A DNA stretch of 64,000 bases. It comes from Paracoccus gahaiensis. GTDB taxonomy: Bacteria > Pseudomonadota > Alphaproteobacteria > Rhodobacterales > Rhodobacteraceae. The notes below the pieces were generated by a model. It was not told the DNA's origin. It ran no database searches and saw only the letters and a program-made list of their open reading frames with translations. Below are positions 9,241 through 18,725 of this stretch, piece by piece. Where the stretch lies: positions 62,001 through 126,000 of the forward strand of contig NZ_SUNI01000005.1 in assembly GCF_005048225.1 (NCBI RefSeq), given 5' to 3'. Positions within the stretch are counted from its first letter, which is position 1, and every line of letters begins with the position of its first letter. Position numbers and translations under genes: made by a program.

Positions 9241-9266
9241 AACCGATAGGAGGTTCCGATGGTTCC
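9241..9266 (-). promoter_or_regulatory. Candidate EcfG-dependent promoter of nepR-ecfG
   Basis: Reading on the minus strand, GGAACC (9266-9261) is followed 16 bases after the GGAAC by CGGTT (9245-9241), close to the EcfG consensus GGAAC-N16/17-CGTT. A second GGAACC lies at 9257-9252 inside the spacer. The site is 40-65 bases upstream of the nepR start, where an autoregulated promoter is expected. Confidence 0.65.
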
Positions 9267-9297
9267 TTGCAAGACGCGAAATAAGAGGACTGTGTAG

Positions 9298-10101
9298 ATG
9301 ACTGCTGCCGATCTGGCCCAATCCATCGGGCGCGAGCTTCCGTTCCTGCGCCGCTACGCGCGCGCCCTGACCGGCAGCCAAAGCGCCGGTGACAATTATG
9401 CGGCCGCCACGCTGGAGGCGATCCTGACCGACCGCAGCGTGCTGGACGGCGAGGATGACCTGCGCATCGCGCTGTTCAAGACCTTTCATGCGATCTGGCA
9501 AAGCTCGGGCCAGCCCGTCGAAGAGGCCGATATCAGCGCGCGCGAACGCCGCGCCCAGGACCATCTGCGTGGCCTGACCCCGAACTCGCGCGAGGCCCTG
9601 CTGCTGCGCACGATCGAGGAACTGCGCAGCGACCAGATCGCCCGCGTCATGCAGATCGAGCCCGCCGAGGCCGAGGAGCTGGTCCAGATCGCCCTGAACG
9701 AGATGAGCAGCACCCTGCGCGGCCGCGTCATGGTCATCGAGGACGAGATGATCATCGCGATGGACCTCAAGGGCATCGTGCAGGCCATGGGCCACGAGGT
9801 CACGGGCGTCGCCCGCACCCATACCGCCGCGATCGAGTTGGCGGGCAAGCACCGCCCCGACCTGATCCTGGCCGACATCCAGCTGGCCGACGGATCTTCG
9901 GGCGTGGATGCGGTGAACGAGCTGCTGGCCAGCATGGGCGACATCCCGGTGATCTTCATCACCGCCTTCCCCGAGCGGCTGCTGACCGGCGACCGGCCCG
10001 AGCCGGCCTTCCTGATCTCGAAGCCCTATAGCGAGGAGCAGGTCCGCTCGGCCGTCAGCCAGGCGATGTTCTTCGCGTCGACCGAGGGGCTGGAGGCCTG
10101 A
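9298..10101 (+). CDS. phyR: PhyR stress-response regulator
   Basis: The 267-residue protein has an N-terminal sigma-like domain (about 1-135, no DNA-binding function expected) fused to a C-terminal receiver domain (about 143-260) with phosphoacceptor Asp193 (LADIQL) and conserved Lys242 (SKPYS). In PhyR, phosphorylation frees the sigma-like domain, which then sequesters NepR and releases EcfG. An AGAGGA ribosome site lies about 8 bases before the ATG. The gene is divergent from nepR-ecfG-kinase. Confidence 0.95.
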   Translation: MTAADLAQSIGRELPFLRRYARALTGSQSAGDNYAAATLEAILTDRSVLDGEDDLRIALFKTFHAIWQSSGQPVEEADISARERRAQDHLRGLTPNSREALLLRTIEELRSDQIARVMQIEPAEAEELVQIALNEMSSTLRGRVMVIEDEMIIAMDLKGIVQAMGHEVTGVARTHTAAIELAGKHRPDLILADIQLADGSSGVDAVNELLASMGDIPVIFITAFPERLLTGDRPEPAFLISKPYSEEQVRSAVSQAMFFASTEGLEA

Positions 10102-10125
10102 GGCCACCCGCCACCCGGACGGAAC

Positions 10126-10147
10126 AGGGCGCCCCTCGGGGCGCCCT
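10126..10147. terminator. Bidirectional hairpin terminator between phyR and yihY
   Basis: The sequences 10126-10135 and 10138-10147 are perfect inverted copies (AGGGCGCCCC / GGGGCGCCCT). The hairpin lies between the stops of two convergent genes, 24 bases after phyR and 2 bases after yihY. TTGTCATTT follows on the plus strand, a weak T-tract. Confidence 0.6.
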
Positions 10148-10149
10148 TG

Positions 10150-11052
10150 TCATTTCGACTTCTCGGCCAGCAGTTCGTCGAAGCCGCGGCGCGCCTCGCG
10201 GGCGGCCCTCAGGCGGCGGCGGCGGGCCAGCTCGACATTGATCAGCGCGCCCAGAAGGACAGAGAACCCCGCCAGATAGAACCACATCAGCAGCGCCACC
10301 ACCGTCCCGATCGAGCCGTAGATGCGGTTGTAGCTGTTGAAGCTGCCCAGATAGGCCGAGAACGCCATCGACCCCGCCGACCACAGCACGGCAGCGAACA
10401 GCGCCCCCCAGGTGAAGATCCGCGTGCGCGGCGTCTTCACGTTGGGACCGTAGCGGTAGAGGACGCCGATGGTCAGGATCACCAGCAGGAACATTCCCGC
10501 CCAAGGCAGGACCGTCAGCAGGCTGGAGCGGACCGGTGCAAAGACCATCAGGTTCAGGACTACCGGCACCACCACGATGGTCGCCAACCCCGCCAGCGAG
10601 ATGCCCACGATCACCAGCGTCAGCAGATAGGCCAGCAGAAAGCCGAAGATCGTCGAATGCGCGCGGACCCCATAGGCCGCGTTCAGCCCCCGGATCAGCG
10701 CATCGACCCCGGCCCGCGCGGCGATGGTCGCGATCAGGAAGGACACGAACGAGGTCCAGCCGACCGAGGTCTGGCCGTTGTCGGTCAGGGTGGCGACCTG
10801 GTCGTCGACGATCTCGGCCGCGCCGCCGGGCAGGAACTCGTGCGCCACGTCCAGATAGGTCAGCACCACCAGCGGATCGAACCACAGGCTCCATAGCGCG
10901 ATGATGGCGGCCAGGCCGGGAAAGACCGCGAACATGGCATAGAAGGCCACGCCGGCGGCGATCAGGGTCATGTGGGTCTTGTCCATCCGCTCGAAGATGG
11001 CGCCCCAGAACGACCCTATGTCACGCAGCCAGTTCAGCATCATTCCCCACAT
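10150..11052 (-). CDS. YihY/BrkB family inner-membrane protein
   Basis: This 300-residue protein has about six membrane helices and the features of the YihY/BrkB (formerly RNase BN) family, including the early motif LIAAGVAFYAMFAVFPGLAA (about 30-50) and the late segment YNRIYGSIGTVVALLMWFYL. The C-terminal tail is basic and cytoplasmic. Function is not established; members have been called virulence or transport proteins. Start codons at 11052, 11043 and 11040 are close together and not distinguishable here. Confidence 0.88.
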   Translation of the reverse strand: MWGMMLNWLRDIGSFWGAIFERMDKTHMTLIAAGVAFYAMFAVFPGLAAIIALWSLWFDPLVVLTYLDVAHEFLPGGAAEIVDDQVATLTDNGQTSVGWTSFVSFLIATIAARAGVDALIRGLNAAYGVRAHSTIFGFLLAYLLTLVIVGISLAGLATIVVVPVVLNLMVFAPVRSSLLTVLPWAGMFLLVILTIGVLYRYGPNVKTPRTRIFTWGALFAAVLWSAGSMAFSAYLGSFNSYNRIYGSIGTVVALLMWFYLAGFSVLLGALINVELARRRRLRAAREARRGFDELLAEKSK

Positions 11053-11100
11053 CGCTTTGGTCCAGCATGAGCCCGGGGGGGCCTGCGCGCAAGGACAGCC

Positions 11101-11805
11101 TCAGGGTGCGGCAAAACGCGCCCAGATGGCCTGATCGCCCAGGGCGGCCACGAAATCGGCGTGCGCCCTGGCCTCGGCCTCGGTCACCCGAGGCGGCAGG
11201 GCGCGCGGGCGCGGCGCGCGGGGCTGGATCCGGCCATCGGAATCGCGCGGGGCGTCGTCCGCGGCGGGCCTGTCCAGCACCAGGTCGGGCTGCCGGCCGC
11301 CGATCAGCTCCAGATAGACCTCGGCCAGCAACTCGCTGTCCAGAAGCGCTCCGTGCAGCTCGCGACCCGAATTGTCGATGCCGAAGCGGCGGCAGAGCGC
11401 GTCCAGCGAGGCCGGAGAGCCGGGAAACTTGGTCCGTGCCATGCCGACCGTGTCCAGCGCCCGCGACCAGGGCAGGACCGGATGGCCCGCGCGCTTCAGC
11501 TCGGCATTGAGGAATTTCATGTCGAAGCTGGCATTGTGGATGACCAGCTTGGCCTCGGACCCGACGAAGTCGAGGAAATCCTGCGCGACGGCGGAGAATT
11601 TCGGCTTGTCCCGCAGGAAGTCGTCGCCCAGGCCGTGGACGTCGAACGCCTCCTTCGGCATCGCGCGTTCGGGATTGATGTAGACGTGGAAGGTGCGGCC
11701 GGTGGGCAGGTGGTTCAGCAGCTCCAGCGCGCCGATCTCGACGATGCGGTCGGCGCCCTCGGCGTCGAAGCCGGTGGTTTCGGTGTCCAGAACGATCTCA
11801 CGCAT
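11101..11805 (-). CDS. dnaQ: DNA polymerase III epsilon subunit (3'-5' proofreading exonuclease)
   Basis: The 234-residue protein shows the DEDDh exonuclease motifs: DTETTGFD at residues 7-14 (Asp7, Glu9), HNASFDMKF in the middle and [10 protein letters not shown] near 155-165 carrying the catalytic His and Asp. Epsilon binds the alpha subunit and removes misincorporated bases. The C-terminal tail that contacts alpha is Pro/Arg-rich. It overlaps coaE by 8 bases; aroE-coaE-dnaQ form one operon running away from the proposed origin, as in many alphaproteobacteria. Confidence 0.94.
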   Translation of the reverse strand: MREIVLDTETTGFDAEGADRIVEIGALELLNHLPTGRTFHVYINPERAMPKEAFDVHGLGDDFLRDKPKFSAVAQDFLDFVGSEAKLVIHNASFDMKFLNAELKRAGHPVLPWSRALDTVGMARTKFPGSPASLDALCRRFGIDNSGRELHGALLDSELLAEVYLELIGGRQPDLVLDRPAADDAPRDSDGRIQPRAPRPRALPPRVTEAEARAHADFVAALGDQAIWARFAAP

Positions 11806-12385
11806 GGGCGGTGACCTCTCTCACGATGCGGGCGACGGCGGCGCGGGCCGCCTCGGGCGTGTCGGTCGGAATGATCCAGTCGGCCCGCCGGCGTTTTTCC
11901 ACATCGGGCATCTGCCGCGCAAGGATCATCCGCAGCGTCTCGGGTGTCATGCCGGGACGCGCCAGCACACGGGCCGCCTGCGTGTCGGCATCGGTGGAGA
12001 CCACAGCCACCCCGTCCAGATCGGGGGGCGCGGCGCTTTCGAACAGCAGCGGGATGTCCAGCAGGACCAGCGGGCGGTCGGCGTGGCGCGTCACGAAGGC
12101 CTGCCGGTCTCGGGCGACCAGCGGATGCACCAGTGCCTCGAGCCGCGCCAGCGCCCCCGGATCGGCGGCCAGCGCGTCCTTGAGCGCCGCGCGGTCGATC
12201 CCGCCGTCGCGCAGCGCGCCCGGAAAGGCCGCCGAAACCGGTCCCACCGCCGCACCGCCGGGGGCGTAGAGGTCATGGACGACCGCGTCGGCGTCCCAGA
12301 CCGGATGGCCCAGGTCGCGGAACAGGCCTGCCGTGGTGGATTTGCCCATGCCGATGCTGCCCGTCAGGCCAAGGCGGTAGGTCAT
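11798..12385 (-). CDS. coaE: Dephospho-CoA kinase
   Basis: The 195-residue protein begins with the P-loop [18 protein letters not shown] (about 5-22) and [10 protein letters not shown], the standard start of CoaE. It phosphorylates the 3'-hydroxyl of dephospho-CoA, the last step of coenzyme A synthesis. It overlaps aroE by 4 bases (ATGA) and dnaQ by 8. Confidence 0.95.
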   Translation of the reverse strand: MTYRLGLTGSIGMGKSTTAGLFRDLGHPVWDADAVVHDLYAPGGAAVGPVSAAFPGALRDGGIDRAALKDALAADPGALARLEALVHPLVARDRQAFVTRHADRPLVLLDIPLLFESAAPPDLDGVAVVSTDADTQAARVLARPGMTPETLRMILARQMPDVEKRRRADWIIPTDTPEAARAAVARIVREVTAHA

Positions 12386-13248
12386 CCCAGGGCGATCCGC
12401 CGCGCCTCGTCATCGACCTCGGGGCGCTGGCCGAACCAGCGCTCGAACCCCGGGGCAGCCTGGTGCAGCAGCATGCCCAGACCGTCGACCACCTGACAGC
12501 CCCGCGCATGCGCCTCGGCCAGGAAGGGGGTCATCAGGGGCGTATAGACCAGATCCGTCACCACCGCGCCGGGCAGCAGCGCGTCCAGCGGCACGCGCAG
12601 GGGCTGCTTGCCCTCCATCCCCAGAGAGGTCGCGTTGACGACCGTGGTCGCCCCCTCCAGCATGTGGCCGACCTGCGCCCAATCATAGACGACCAGCCGG
12701 GCACCGAACTCGGCCCGGATCTGCTCGGCCCGCAGCCGCGTGCGGTTGGCGATGCGCAGTTCCCGGACACCGCTGTCCAGAAGCGAGGCCACCACGGCCC
12801 GCGCCGCACCCCCGGCCCCGATCAGCGCCGCCGGGCCCCGGTCGGGCTGCCAGTCGGGCGCATGCTGGCGCAGGTTGGCGATGAAACCGTAGCCATCGGT
12901 GTTGTCGGCATGGATCTTGCCGTCGGGGCGGAAGATCAGCGTGTTGGCCGCACCGATCAGCGCGGCGCGGTCGGTCACCGTGTCGGCCAGCGTCAGCACG
13001 GCCTCCTTGTGGGGGATGGTGACGTTCGCACCGACGAAGCCGGCGCGGGGCAGGATGCGCAGCACCTCGGCCAGATGCTCGGGCATGACCGGAAGCGGCA
13101 CGTAATGCCCGGGCAGGCCATAGCGCGCCAGCCAGTGCCCATGCAGCCGGGGCGAGCGCGACTGCGTCACCGGCATGCCGATGACCCCCACAAGGGGCGC
13201 GTGGCGGATCTGGCTGGCGGGGACGGCGTCTTGCATGGGTTCATTCAT
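12382..13248 (-). CDS. aroE: Shikimate dehydrogenase
   Basis: The 288-residue protein carries the AroE substrate motif PVTQSRSPRLHGHWL (about 27-41), the catalytic segment GANVTIPHKE and the NADP-binding loop LIGAGGAARAVV with NRTRLRAEQ. It reduces 3-dehydroshikimate to shikimate in aromatic amino acid synthesis. A second ATG four codons in (MQDAVP) is possible. It is the first gene of aroE-coaE-dnaQ and faces away from the oriC-like region just upstream. Confidence 0.94.
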   Translation of the reverse strand: MNEPMQDAVPASQIRHAPLVGVIGMPVTQSRSPRLHGHWLARYGLPGHYVPLPVMPEHLAEVLRILPRAGFVGANVTIPHKEAVLTLADTVTDRAALIGAANTLIFRPDGKIHADNTDGYGFIANLRQHAPDWQPDRGPAALIGAGGAARAVVASLLDSGVRELRIANRTRLRAEQIRAEFGARLVVYDWAQVGHMLEGATTVVNATSLGMEGKQPLRVPLDALLPGAVVTDLVYTPLMTPFLAEAHARGCQVVDGLGMLLHQAAPGFERWFGQRPEVDDEARRIALG

Positions 13249-13730
13249 CGCTGACCGGATTGAACCTGCAGACTAGGGCGAGATGAGGCGAGGCGAAAGG
13301 TCTTGTTGATCCGCCTCGGCCGGCGGGGGCGGAGGTGGCCTGCGCGCCTGTGGACAGAAGGCGGGGGGAATCGGTGCGGCGCCTGGAGACAACAGGCGTC
13401 AAGCCCTCGCGGGCGCTGAGTTTCACCCGGAACGGATCCGGAACGGGCTGGGCTTCTCCACAGGTGGACAACCCGGGCGGCGCTTTGGCCCGATCTGTGG
13501 ACAGATTAAGGGCGCCGGCATTATCCTCAACCTTATCCACATTCGATCATTTTGTTTACAAACGATTATCAGGCATCGTGCCACTTTGCCCACGGGGTTG
13601 TCCACAAGCCCTGATTCTGAGGAAATCACGGTGGGCAGAGTCCAGATCCTTCTGTCCACAGCCCCTACTACAACAACATTCCTTTCTCTCTTCTTTCTCT
13701 TTAAGGGGAGGCAAGAGACGAGGTTGCGCG
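13249..13730. other. Candidate chromosomal replication origin (oriC)
   Basis: This 482-base stretch has no credible gene. It contains one perfect DnaA box (TTATCCACA at 13533-13541) and near matches at 13349-13357 (minus), 13454-13462, 13463-13471 (minus), 13496-13504 (minus), 13521-13529, 13598-13606 and 13652-13660. Unusually AT-rich segments lie at about 13541-13570 and 13661-13712. Genes on the left (aroE, coaE, dnaQ) and right (hemJ, rho, mnmE, mnmG, rsmG, parA, parB) point away from it, and parAB with parS sites lies a few kb to the right. These are the expected surroundings of an alphaproteobacterial oriC. No direct proof of initiation is visible. Confidence 0.78.
13533..13541 (+). promoter_or_regulatory. 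Perfect DnaA box
   Basis: TTATCCACA matches the high-affinity DnaA consensus at all nine positions. An 8/9 match (TTATCCTCA) lies 12 bases upstream and an AT-rich segment containing TTTGTTTACAAA begins 7 bases downstream. Confidence 0.8.
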
Positions 13731-14177
13731 ATGTTCGACTGGCTGGCCCTGATCTATCCCTATGCGAAGGCATTCCACGTCATGGCGGTGATCTCGTGGA
13801 TGGCGGGGCTGTTCTATCTGCCGCGCCTGTTCGTCTATCATGCCGAACGCGGCCCGAACGGCCCCGAGCCGACAGCCAGTTTCGTCATCATGGAAGACAA
13901 GCTGCTGCGGGTCATCATGCGCCCGGCGATGATCGCCACATGGATCAGCGGGCTGAGCCTGGTCCTGACCCCGGGGATCGTCGACTGGTCGATGATCTGG
14001 CCCTGGGTCAAGGCGGCCTCGGTGATCGCGATGACCGTGTTTCACGTCTGGTGCGCCCGAGAGCGGCGGTCTCTGGAGGGCGGGCAGGCCCGGGCGGGGC
14101 GCAGCTACCGGATGATGAACGAGGTTCCGACGCTGCTGATGATCGCCATCGTGACCGCGGTCATCGTCAAGTTCTGA
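13731..14177 (+). CDS. hemJ: Protoporphyrinogen oxidase HemJ
   Basis: The protein has 148 residues from ATG at 13731 (GAGG 8 bases upstream), the usual HemJ length of about 145. It has four membrane helices and the conserved N-terminal segment AFHVMAVISWMAGLFYLPRL with a His near residue 16, proposed to bind heme in this family. HemJ oxidises protoporphyrinogen IX to protoporphyrin IX in heme and bacteriochlorophyll synthesis. The frame stays open far upstream, but that part lies in the oriC-like region and has no coding character. Confidence 0.88.
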   Translation: MFDWLALIYPYAKAFHVMAVISWMAGLFYLPRLFVYHAERGPNGPEPTASFVIMEDKLLRVIMRPAMIATWISGLSLVLTPGIVDWSMIWPWVKAASVIAMTVFHVWCARERRSLEGGQARAGRSYRMMNEVPTLLMIAIVTAVIVKF

Positions 14178-14304
14178 TCGAAAAGATTGACTCGCCGGGG
14201 GTGGCGGCTTATGTGCGCCGCAACCCCGGCCGTCCGGTACGGGATTCCCGAAACACACCGTCTTCCCCGTCCGATCCGTCGCGCGGCCGAAAGTATTTGC
14301 CAAG

Positions 14305-15576
14305 ATGACCGAAGAACGCCTCAATCTGCTTGATCTGAAAGCCAAAAGCCCCGCCGACCTGCTGTCGATGGCCGAGGAATGGGAGATCGAGAACGCCTCG
14401 ACCATGCGCAAGGGCGAGATGATGTTCTCGATCCTCAAGGAGCATGCCGAGGAAGGCTGGGAAATCGGAGGCGAGGGCGTGCTTGAGGTCGTGCAGGACG
14501 GTTTCGGCTTTCTGCGGTCGACCGAGGCGAACTATCTGCCGGGACCCGATGACATCTATGTCAGCCCCGACATGATCCGGCAGCATTCGCTGCGCACCGG
14601 CGATTCGGTCGAGGGCGTCATCCGCGCCCCGGGCGAGAACGAGCGCTATTTCGCACTGACCAAGGCCGAGAAGATCAATTTCGAGGATCCCGAAAAGGCG
14701 CGCCACAAGGTCGCCTTCGACAACCTGACGCCGCTCTATCCCGATGAACGGCTGTCCATGGAGATCGAGGATCCAACCCTGAAGGACCGCAGCGCGCGGA
14801 TCATCGACCTGGTCGCGCCGATCGGCAAGGGCCAGCGGTCATTGATCGTGGCCCCGCCGCGGACCGGCAAGACGGTGCTGCTTCAGAACATTGCCCATTC
14901 GATCGAGCGCAATCATCCGGAATGCTATCTGATCGTCCTGCTGATCGACGAGCGGCCCGAGGAAGTCACCGACATGCAGCGCAGCGTGCGTGGCGAGGTC
15001 GTCTCCTCGACCTTTGACGAGCCCGCCAGCCGCCACGTCGCCGTGTCGGAGATGGTGATCGAGAAGGCCAAGCGCCTCGTCGAACACAAGCGAGATGTTG
15101 TGATCCTGCTTGATTCGATCACAAGACTTGGTAGGGCGTTCAACACTGTTGTGCCCAGTTCGGGCAAGGTGCTGACCGGTGGTGTCGATGCGAATGCCCT
15201 GCAGCGTCCCAAGCGGTTCTTCGGCGCCGCGCGCAACATCGAAGAGGGCGGCAGCCTGACCATCATCGCGACCGCGCTGATCGATACCGGCTCGCGGATG
15301 GACGAGGTGATCTTCGAGGAATTCAAGGGCACCGGCAACAGCGAGATCGTGCTGGACCGCAAGGTGGCCGACAAGCGCGTCTTCCCGGCGATGGACATCC
15401 TGAAGTCGGGCACCCGGAAAGAGGAACTGCTGGTCGACGCCAAGGACCTGCAGAAGACCTACCTGCTGCGTCGCATCCTCAATCCGATGGGAACGACCGA
15501 CGCGGTCGAGTTCTTGATCTCGAAGCTGAAGCAGACCAAGAGCAATGCCGAGTTCTTTGACTCGATGAACGCCTAG
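14305..15576 (+). CDS. rho: Transcription termination factor Rho
   Basis: The 423-residue protein has an N-terminal helical domain, an RNA-binding cold-shock-like domain (about 50-125, including [10 protein letters not shown]) and a RecA-type ATPase with Walker [10 protein letters not shown] at about 183-191 and the segment [13 protein letters not shown]. Rho is a hexameric helicase that ends transcription. It precedes mnmE by 11 bases, the common order near the alphaproteobacterial origin. Confidence 0.97.
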   Translation: MTEERLNLLDLKAKSPADLLSMAEEWEIENASTMRKGEMMFSILKEHAEEGWEIGGEGVLEVVQDGFGFLRSTEANYLPGPDDIYVSPDMIRQHSLRTGDSVEGVIRAPGENERYFALTKAEKINFEDPEKARHKVAFDNLTPLYPDERLSMEIEDPTLKDRSARIIDLVAPIGKGQRSLIVAPPRTGKTVLLQNIAHSIERNHPECYLIVLLIDERPEEVTDMQRSVRGEVVSSTFDEPASRHVAVSEMVIEKAKRLVEHKRDVVILLDSITRLGRAFNTVVPSSGKVLTGGVDANALQRPKRFFGAARNIEEGGSLTIIATALIDTGSRMDEVIFEEFKGTGNSEIVLDRKVADKRVFPAMDILKSGTRKEELLVDAKDLQKTYLLRRILNPMGTTDAVEFLISKLKQTKSNAEFFDSMNA

Positions 15577-15587
15577 ACGGGGCAGCG

Positions 15588-16853
15588 ATGGATCTGATCT
15601 TTGCAGAAGCCACCCCGCCTGGTCGGGGGGGCGTTTCCGTCATCCGCCTGAGCGGGGAGGGCGCCCGAGCGACGGCTGAGCGTCTGGTCGGACCGCTGGA
15701 TCAGCCGCGATACGCGTATTTTCGCGACCTCAAACATGATGGCGAGCCGATTGATCAGGTTCTGGTGACATGGTTCGCGCAGGGATCGAGTTTCACGGGC
15801 GAGGAAGTGGCCGAGCTGCACCTGCACGGGGCTCCGGTCATTGCGCGTCGCGTCGGGCGGGCCTTGGCTGACATGGGCGCGCGCCCTGCCGAAGCCGGGG
15901 AATTCACGCGTCGTGCCTTTCTCAACGGTCGGATGGACCTGGCTGAGATCGAGGGTCTGGGTGATCTGTTGGCCGCGGAGACCGAGGCACAGCGGAAACT
16001 GGCTCTGCAGGCCCTTTCGGGGGAGGTCGCCAAGCGGGCCGATGCGTGGCGGGCCTTGCTGATCGAGGCAGGGGCCTTGGTCGAAGTCAGCGTCGATTTC
16101 GCGGATGAGGATGTCCCCGAGGAGATCCCTGCGCGGGTCTTCGAGGCCGTGGCGGACCTGCGGGGCCGCATCCAGGCCGAACTTGATGGATTTCAGGCGG
16201 CAGAACGGATCCGGGAGGGGTTCGAGGTGGCGATCATCGGTCCCCCCAATGCAGGTAAATCGAGCCTTCTCAACCGCTTGGCTCGACGGGAGATGGCGAT
16301 CGTCTCGGAGACTGCAGGGACAACGCGCGATGTCATCGAGCTTCGTTTCGATCTGAAGGGGATCGCCGTCACATTCCTGGACACGGCGGGCCTGCGGAAC
16401 GCAGAAGATGGTATCGAAAGCGTCGGGATCGAGCGCGCGCGGATCCGGGCACAAGGCGCTGACTTGAGAATCCACCTTTCGGATACGGCCGAGCCCGTGT
16501 CCGATCTTTGGGCACCGGGAGATGTGATCGTGCGAGGTCGCGCGGACCAAGATCCGGGATATGGCGGTCTTTCGGTGTCGACACGTACAGGCTTGGGCAT
16601 AGACGATCTCTTGGCACGCCTTGCGGACGAACTCTCGACGCGCATTGCGGGCGCGGGGATTGTCAGCCATGATCGCCAGCGGACAGAGTTGGTCGAGGCG
16701 GTCCGCGCGCTTGAAGGCTTGGAGGATCTGCCCGTCGAGTTGGTTGCAGAATCGCTCCGCATTGCGGCATCCTGTCTGGATCGGCTGGTGGGTTCGATCG
16801 GGGCAGATGACTATCTCGATGCGATCTTTTCATCTTTCTGCATCGGTAAATGA
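15588..16853 (+). CDS. mnmE: tRNA uridine-5-carboxymethylaminomethyl modification GTPase MnmE
   Basis: The 421-residue protein has the N-terminal tetrahydrofolate-binding domain (MDLIFAEATPPGRGG), a helical domain and an inserted GTPase domain with GPPNAGKSSLLNRL near 217-230. It ends in the invariant CIGK, whose Cys is needed for tRNA modification. MnmE works with MnmG to add the cmnm5 group to U34 of certain tRNAs. The start follows rho closely. Codon third positions are visibly richer in A/T than in rho or parB. Confidence 0.96.
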   Translation: MDLIFAEATPPGRGGVSVIRLSGEGARATAERLVGPLDQPRYAYFRDLKHDGEPIDQVLVTWFAQGSSFTGEEVAELHLHGAPVIARRVGRALADMGARPAEAGEFTRRAFLNGRMDLAEIEGLGDLLAAETEAQRKLALQALSGEVAKRADAWRALLIEAGALVEVSVDFADEDVPEEIPARVFEAVADLRGRIQAELDGFQAAERIREGFEVAIIGPPNAGKSSLLNRLARREMAIVSETAGTTRDVIELRFDLKGIAVTFLDTAGLRNAEDGIESVGIERARIRAQGADLRIHLSDTAEPVSDLWAPGDVIVRGRADQDPGYGGLSVSTRTGLGIDDLLARLADELSTRIAGAGIVSHDRQRTELVEAVRALEGLEDLPVELVAESLRIAASCLDRLVGSIGADDYLDAIFSSFCIGK

Positions 16854-16856
16854 GGA

Positions 16857-18725
16857 ATGTTCCACGTGAAACATTATGATGTTGCTGTCATCGGGGGTGG
16901 ACATGCCGGTGTCGAGGCTGCTGCAGCCGCCGCTCGGATGGGATCGTCGGTCATTCTGGTGACGATGCGTCAGTCCGATATCGGCGCCTTGTCCTGCAAC
17001 CCTGCGATCGGCGGGCTGGGAAAGGGGCACCTTGTCCGGGAAATCGACGCGCTGGACGGTGTCATGTCGCGGCTTGCAGATCGGGCAGGCATTCAGTTTC
17101 GGTTATTGAACCGCCGAAAGGGTCCTGCGGTCCGCGGGCCAAGAGCGCAGATGGACCGGCGGCGGTACCGGGAGGCATCTTGGGACGCCATGCGGACCTA
17201 TCGGGGCGTCGATATCGTATTCGGGACAGTTACGGACCTTCTGCAGGTGAATGGCCGGGTACAGGGTATTCGTCTTGATGAAGGCCAAGAGATCAACTGT
17301 GCCGCAACGATCCTGACGACGGGAACATTCTTGAACGCCACCATCCATATCGGAGACGTATCTCGGTCTGCGGGCAGATGGGGTGATGGCGCATCGACCG
17401 GCCTCGCGGACGCTTTGCATCGGCTTTCCTTGCCGCTTGGTCGCCTGAAGACAGGAACGCCCCCCCGTTTGGATGGTGCGACGATCGATTGGGCGGCGCT
17501 GGAAATGCAGCCGGGCGACGCTGATCCGTCCCTGTTTTCCTACCTAAGCACCGGTCCGGAGATGCCGCAGATCTCCTGCGGGATCACGCATACCAATGAA
17601 GTGACGCATCAAATCATCAGAGATAATCTGGCCAGATCTGCCATGTATGGAGGCCATATTGCAGGTCGCGGCCCGCGGTATTGCCCCTCGATCGAAGACA
17701 AAATTGTCCGATTTGCGGACAAGACGTCTCACCAGATCTTCCTTGAGCCTGAAGGGGTCGACGAGACGTCCGTCTATCCGAACGGCATATCAACATCGCT
17801 GCCGGAAGACGTTCAGGATGAGTATGTCCGTTCTATTCGAGGGCTGGAACAAGTTCGGATTCTCCAGCCAGGGTATGCCGTCGAATACGATTACGTCGAC
17901 CCGACATGTCTGGACAACTCACTCGCCGTGAGGTCTGTGCCGGGCTTGTTTCTGGCGGGGCAGATCAATGGGACGACCGGCTATGAGGAAGCGGCGGCTC
18001 AAGGACTGGTTGCCGGTATCAATGCCGCGATCGGGGCCGCTGGCAAGGCGCCGACATTTTTCAGCCGGAGTGAAAGCTATATCGGTGTCATGATCGATGA
18101 CTTGGTCACACATGGTGTTTCCGAGCCCTATCGCATGTTCACCTCCCGGGCGGAATTCCGGCTGACCCTTCGCGCGGATAACGCCGACCAACGATTGACG
18201 CCATTCGGGATTACCCTTGGGTGTGTGGGTGATGCGCGGCGCGATGCTTTCGAGAAGCGGCAGTTGGCCTATGTCGAAGCGCGTGCAAAGGCTGAAATGA
18301 CGTTGATGACACCATCCGAACTCAACCGCCTTGGCATCCAGGTGCGAAAGGACGGGAAAGCGCGGTCTGTGTTTGCCCTCCTCGGGCTGCAGGAGATGGA
18401 TGATATAGAGGTGCAAAGCAAGATCCCTCTTCTGACATCGATCTCGGACGACACGTTGGCGCAGTTGAGGAACGATGCATTGTATGATCAGTATACGGAC
18501 CGTCAGGATCGGGATGTGGCTGCCCTCAAGCAGCACGAGAACCTCCTGTTACCGCAGGATATGGACTTTCTCTCCCTTGGTGGCCTTTCAGGGGAGCTAT
18601 CCCGGAAATTGGACGAGCGGCGGCCAAAGAACCTGGCGGAGGCCGCAAAGATTGAGGGGATGACGCCAGCGGCGCTGACGTTATTGATTGCATCCGTCCG
18701 GTTCGGGCAGCGGAAAATGGCATGA
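16857..18725 (+). CDS. mnmG: tRNA uridine-5-carboxymethylaminomethyl modification enzyme MnmG (GidA)
   Basis: The 622-residue flavoprotein has the FAD-binding motif [12 protein letters not shown] at about 11-22 and the GidA signatures [12 protein letters not shown] and [16 protein letters not shown]. It is the partner of MnmE. The first codons, MFHVKH, are written by a parS site (16858-16873), so the gene start doubles as a chromosome segregation site. It is 3 bases downstream of mnmE and overlaps rsmG by 4 bases. Confidence 0.96.
   Translation: MFHVKHYDVAVIGGGHAGVEAAAAAARMGSSVILVTMRQSDIGALSCNPAIGGLGKGHLVREIDALDGVMSRLADRAGIQFRLLNRRKGPAVRGPRAQMDRRRYREASWDAMRTYRGVDIVFGTVTDLLQVNGRVQGIRLDEGQEINCAATILTTGTFLNATIHIGDVSRSAGRWGDGASTGLADALHRLSLPLGRLKTGTPPRLDGATIDWAALEMQPGDADPSLFSYLSTGPEMPQISCGITHTNEVTHQIIRDNLARSAMYGGHIAGRGPRYCPSIEDKIVRFADKTSHQIFLEPEGVDETSVYPNGISTSLPEDVQDEYVRSIRGLEQVRILQPGYAVEYDYVDPTCLDNSLAVRSVPGLFLAGQINGTTGYEEAAAQGLVAGINAAIGAAGKAPTFFSRSESYIGVMIDDLVTHGVSEPYRMFTSRAEFRLTLRADNADQRLTPFGITLGCVGDARRDAFEKRQLAYVEARAKAEMTLMTPSELNRLGIQVRKDGKARSVFALLGLQEMDDIEVQSKIPLLTSISDDTLAQLRNDALYDQYTDRQDRDVAALKQHENLLLPQDMDFLSLGGLSGELSRKLDERRPKNLAEAAKIEGMTPAALTLLIASVRFGQRKMA
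16858..16873. promoter_or_regulatory. parS: parS centromere site 1
   Basis: TGTTCCACGTGAAACA matches the bacterial parS consensus TGTTNCACGTGAAACA at every specified position. It lies over codons 1-6 of mnmG and about 3.2 kb from parB. ParB would bind here to load onto the origin region. Confidence 0.9.

Noticed and set aside
13335..13730. In-frame extension of hemJ through the intergenic region
   Set aside because: The translation has no family resemblance, the region carries DnaA boxes, and ATG at 13731 with a ribosome site gives the normal HemJ length.
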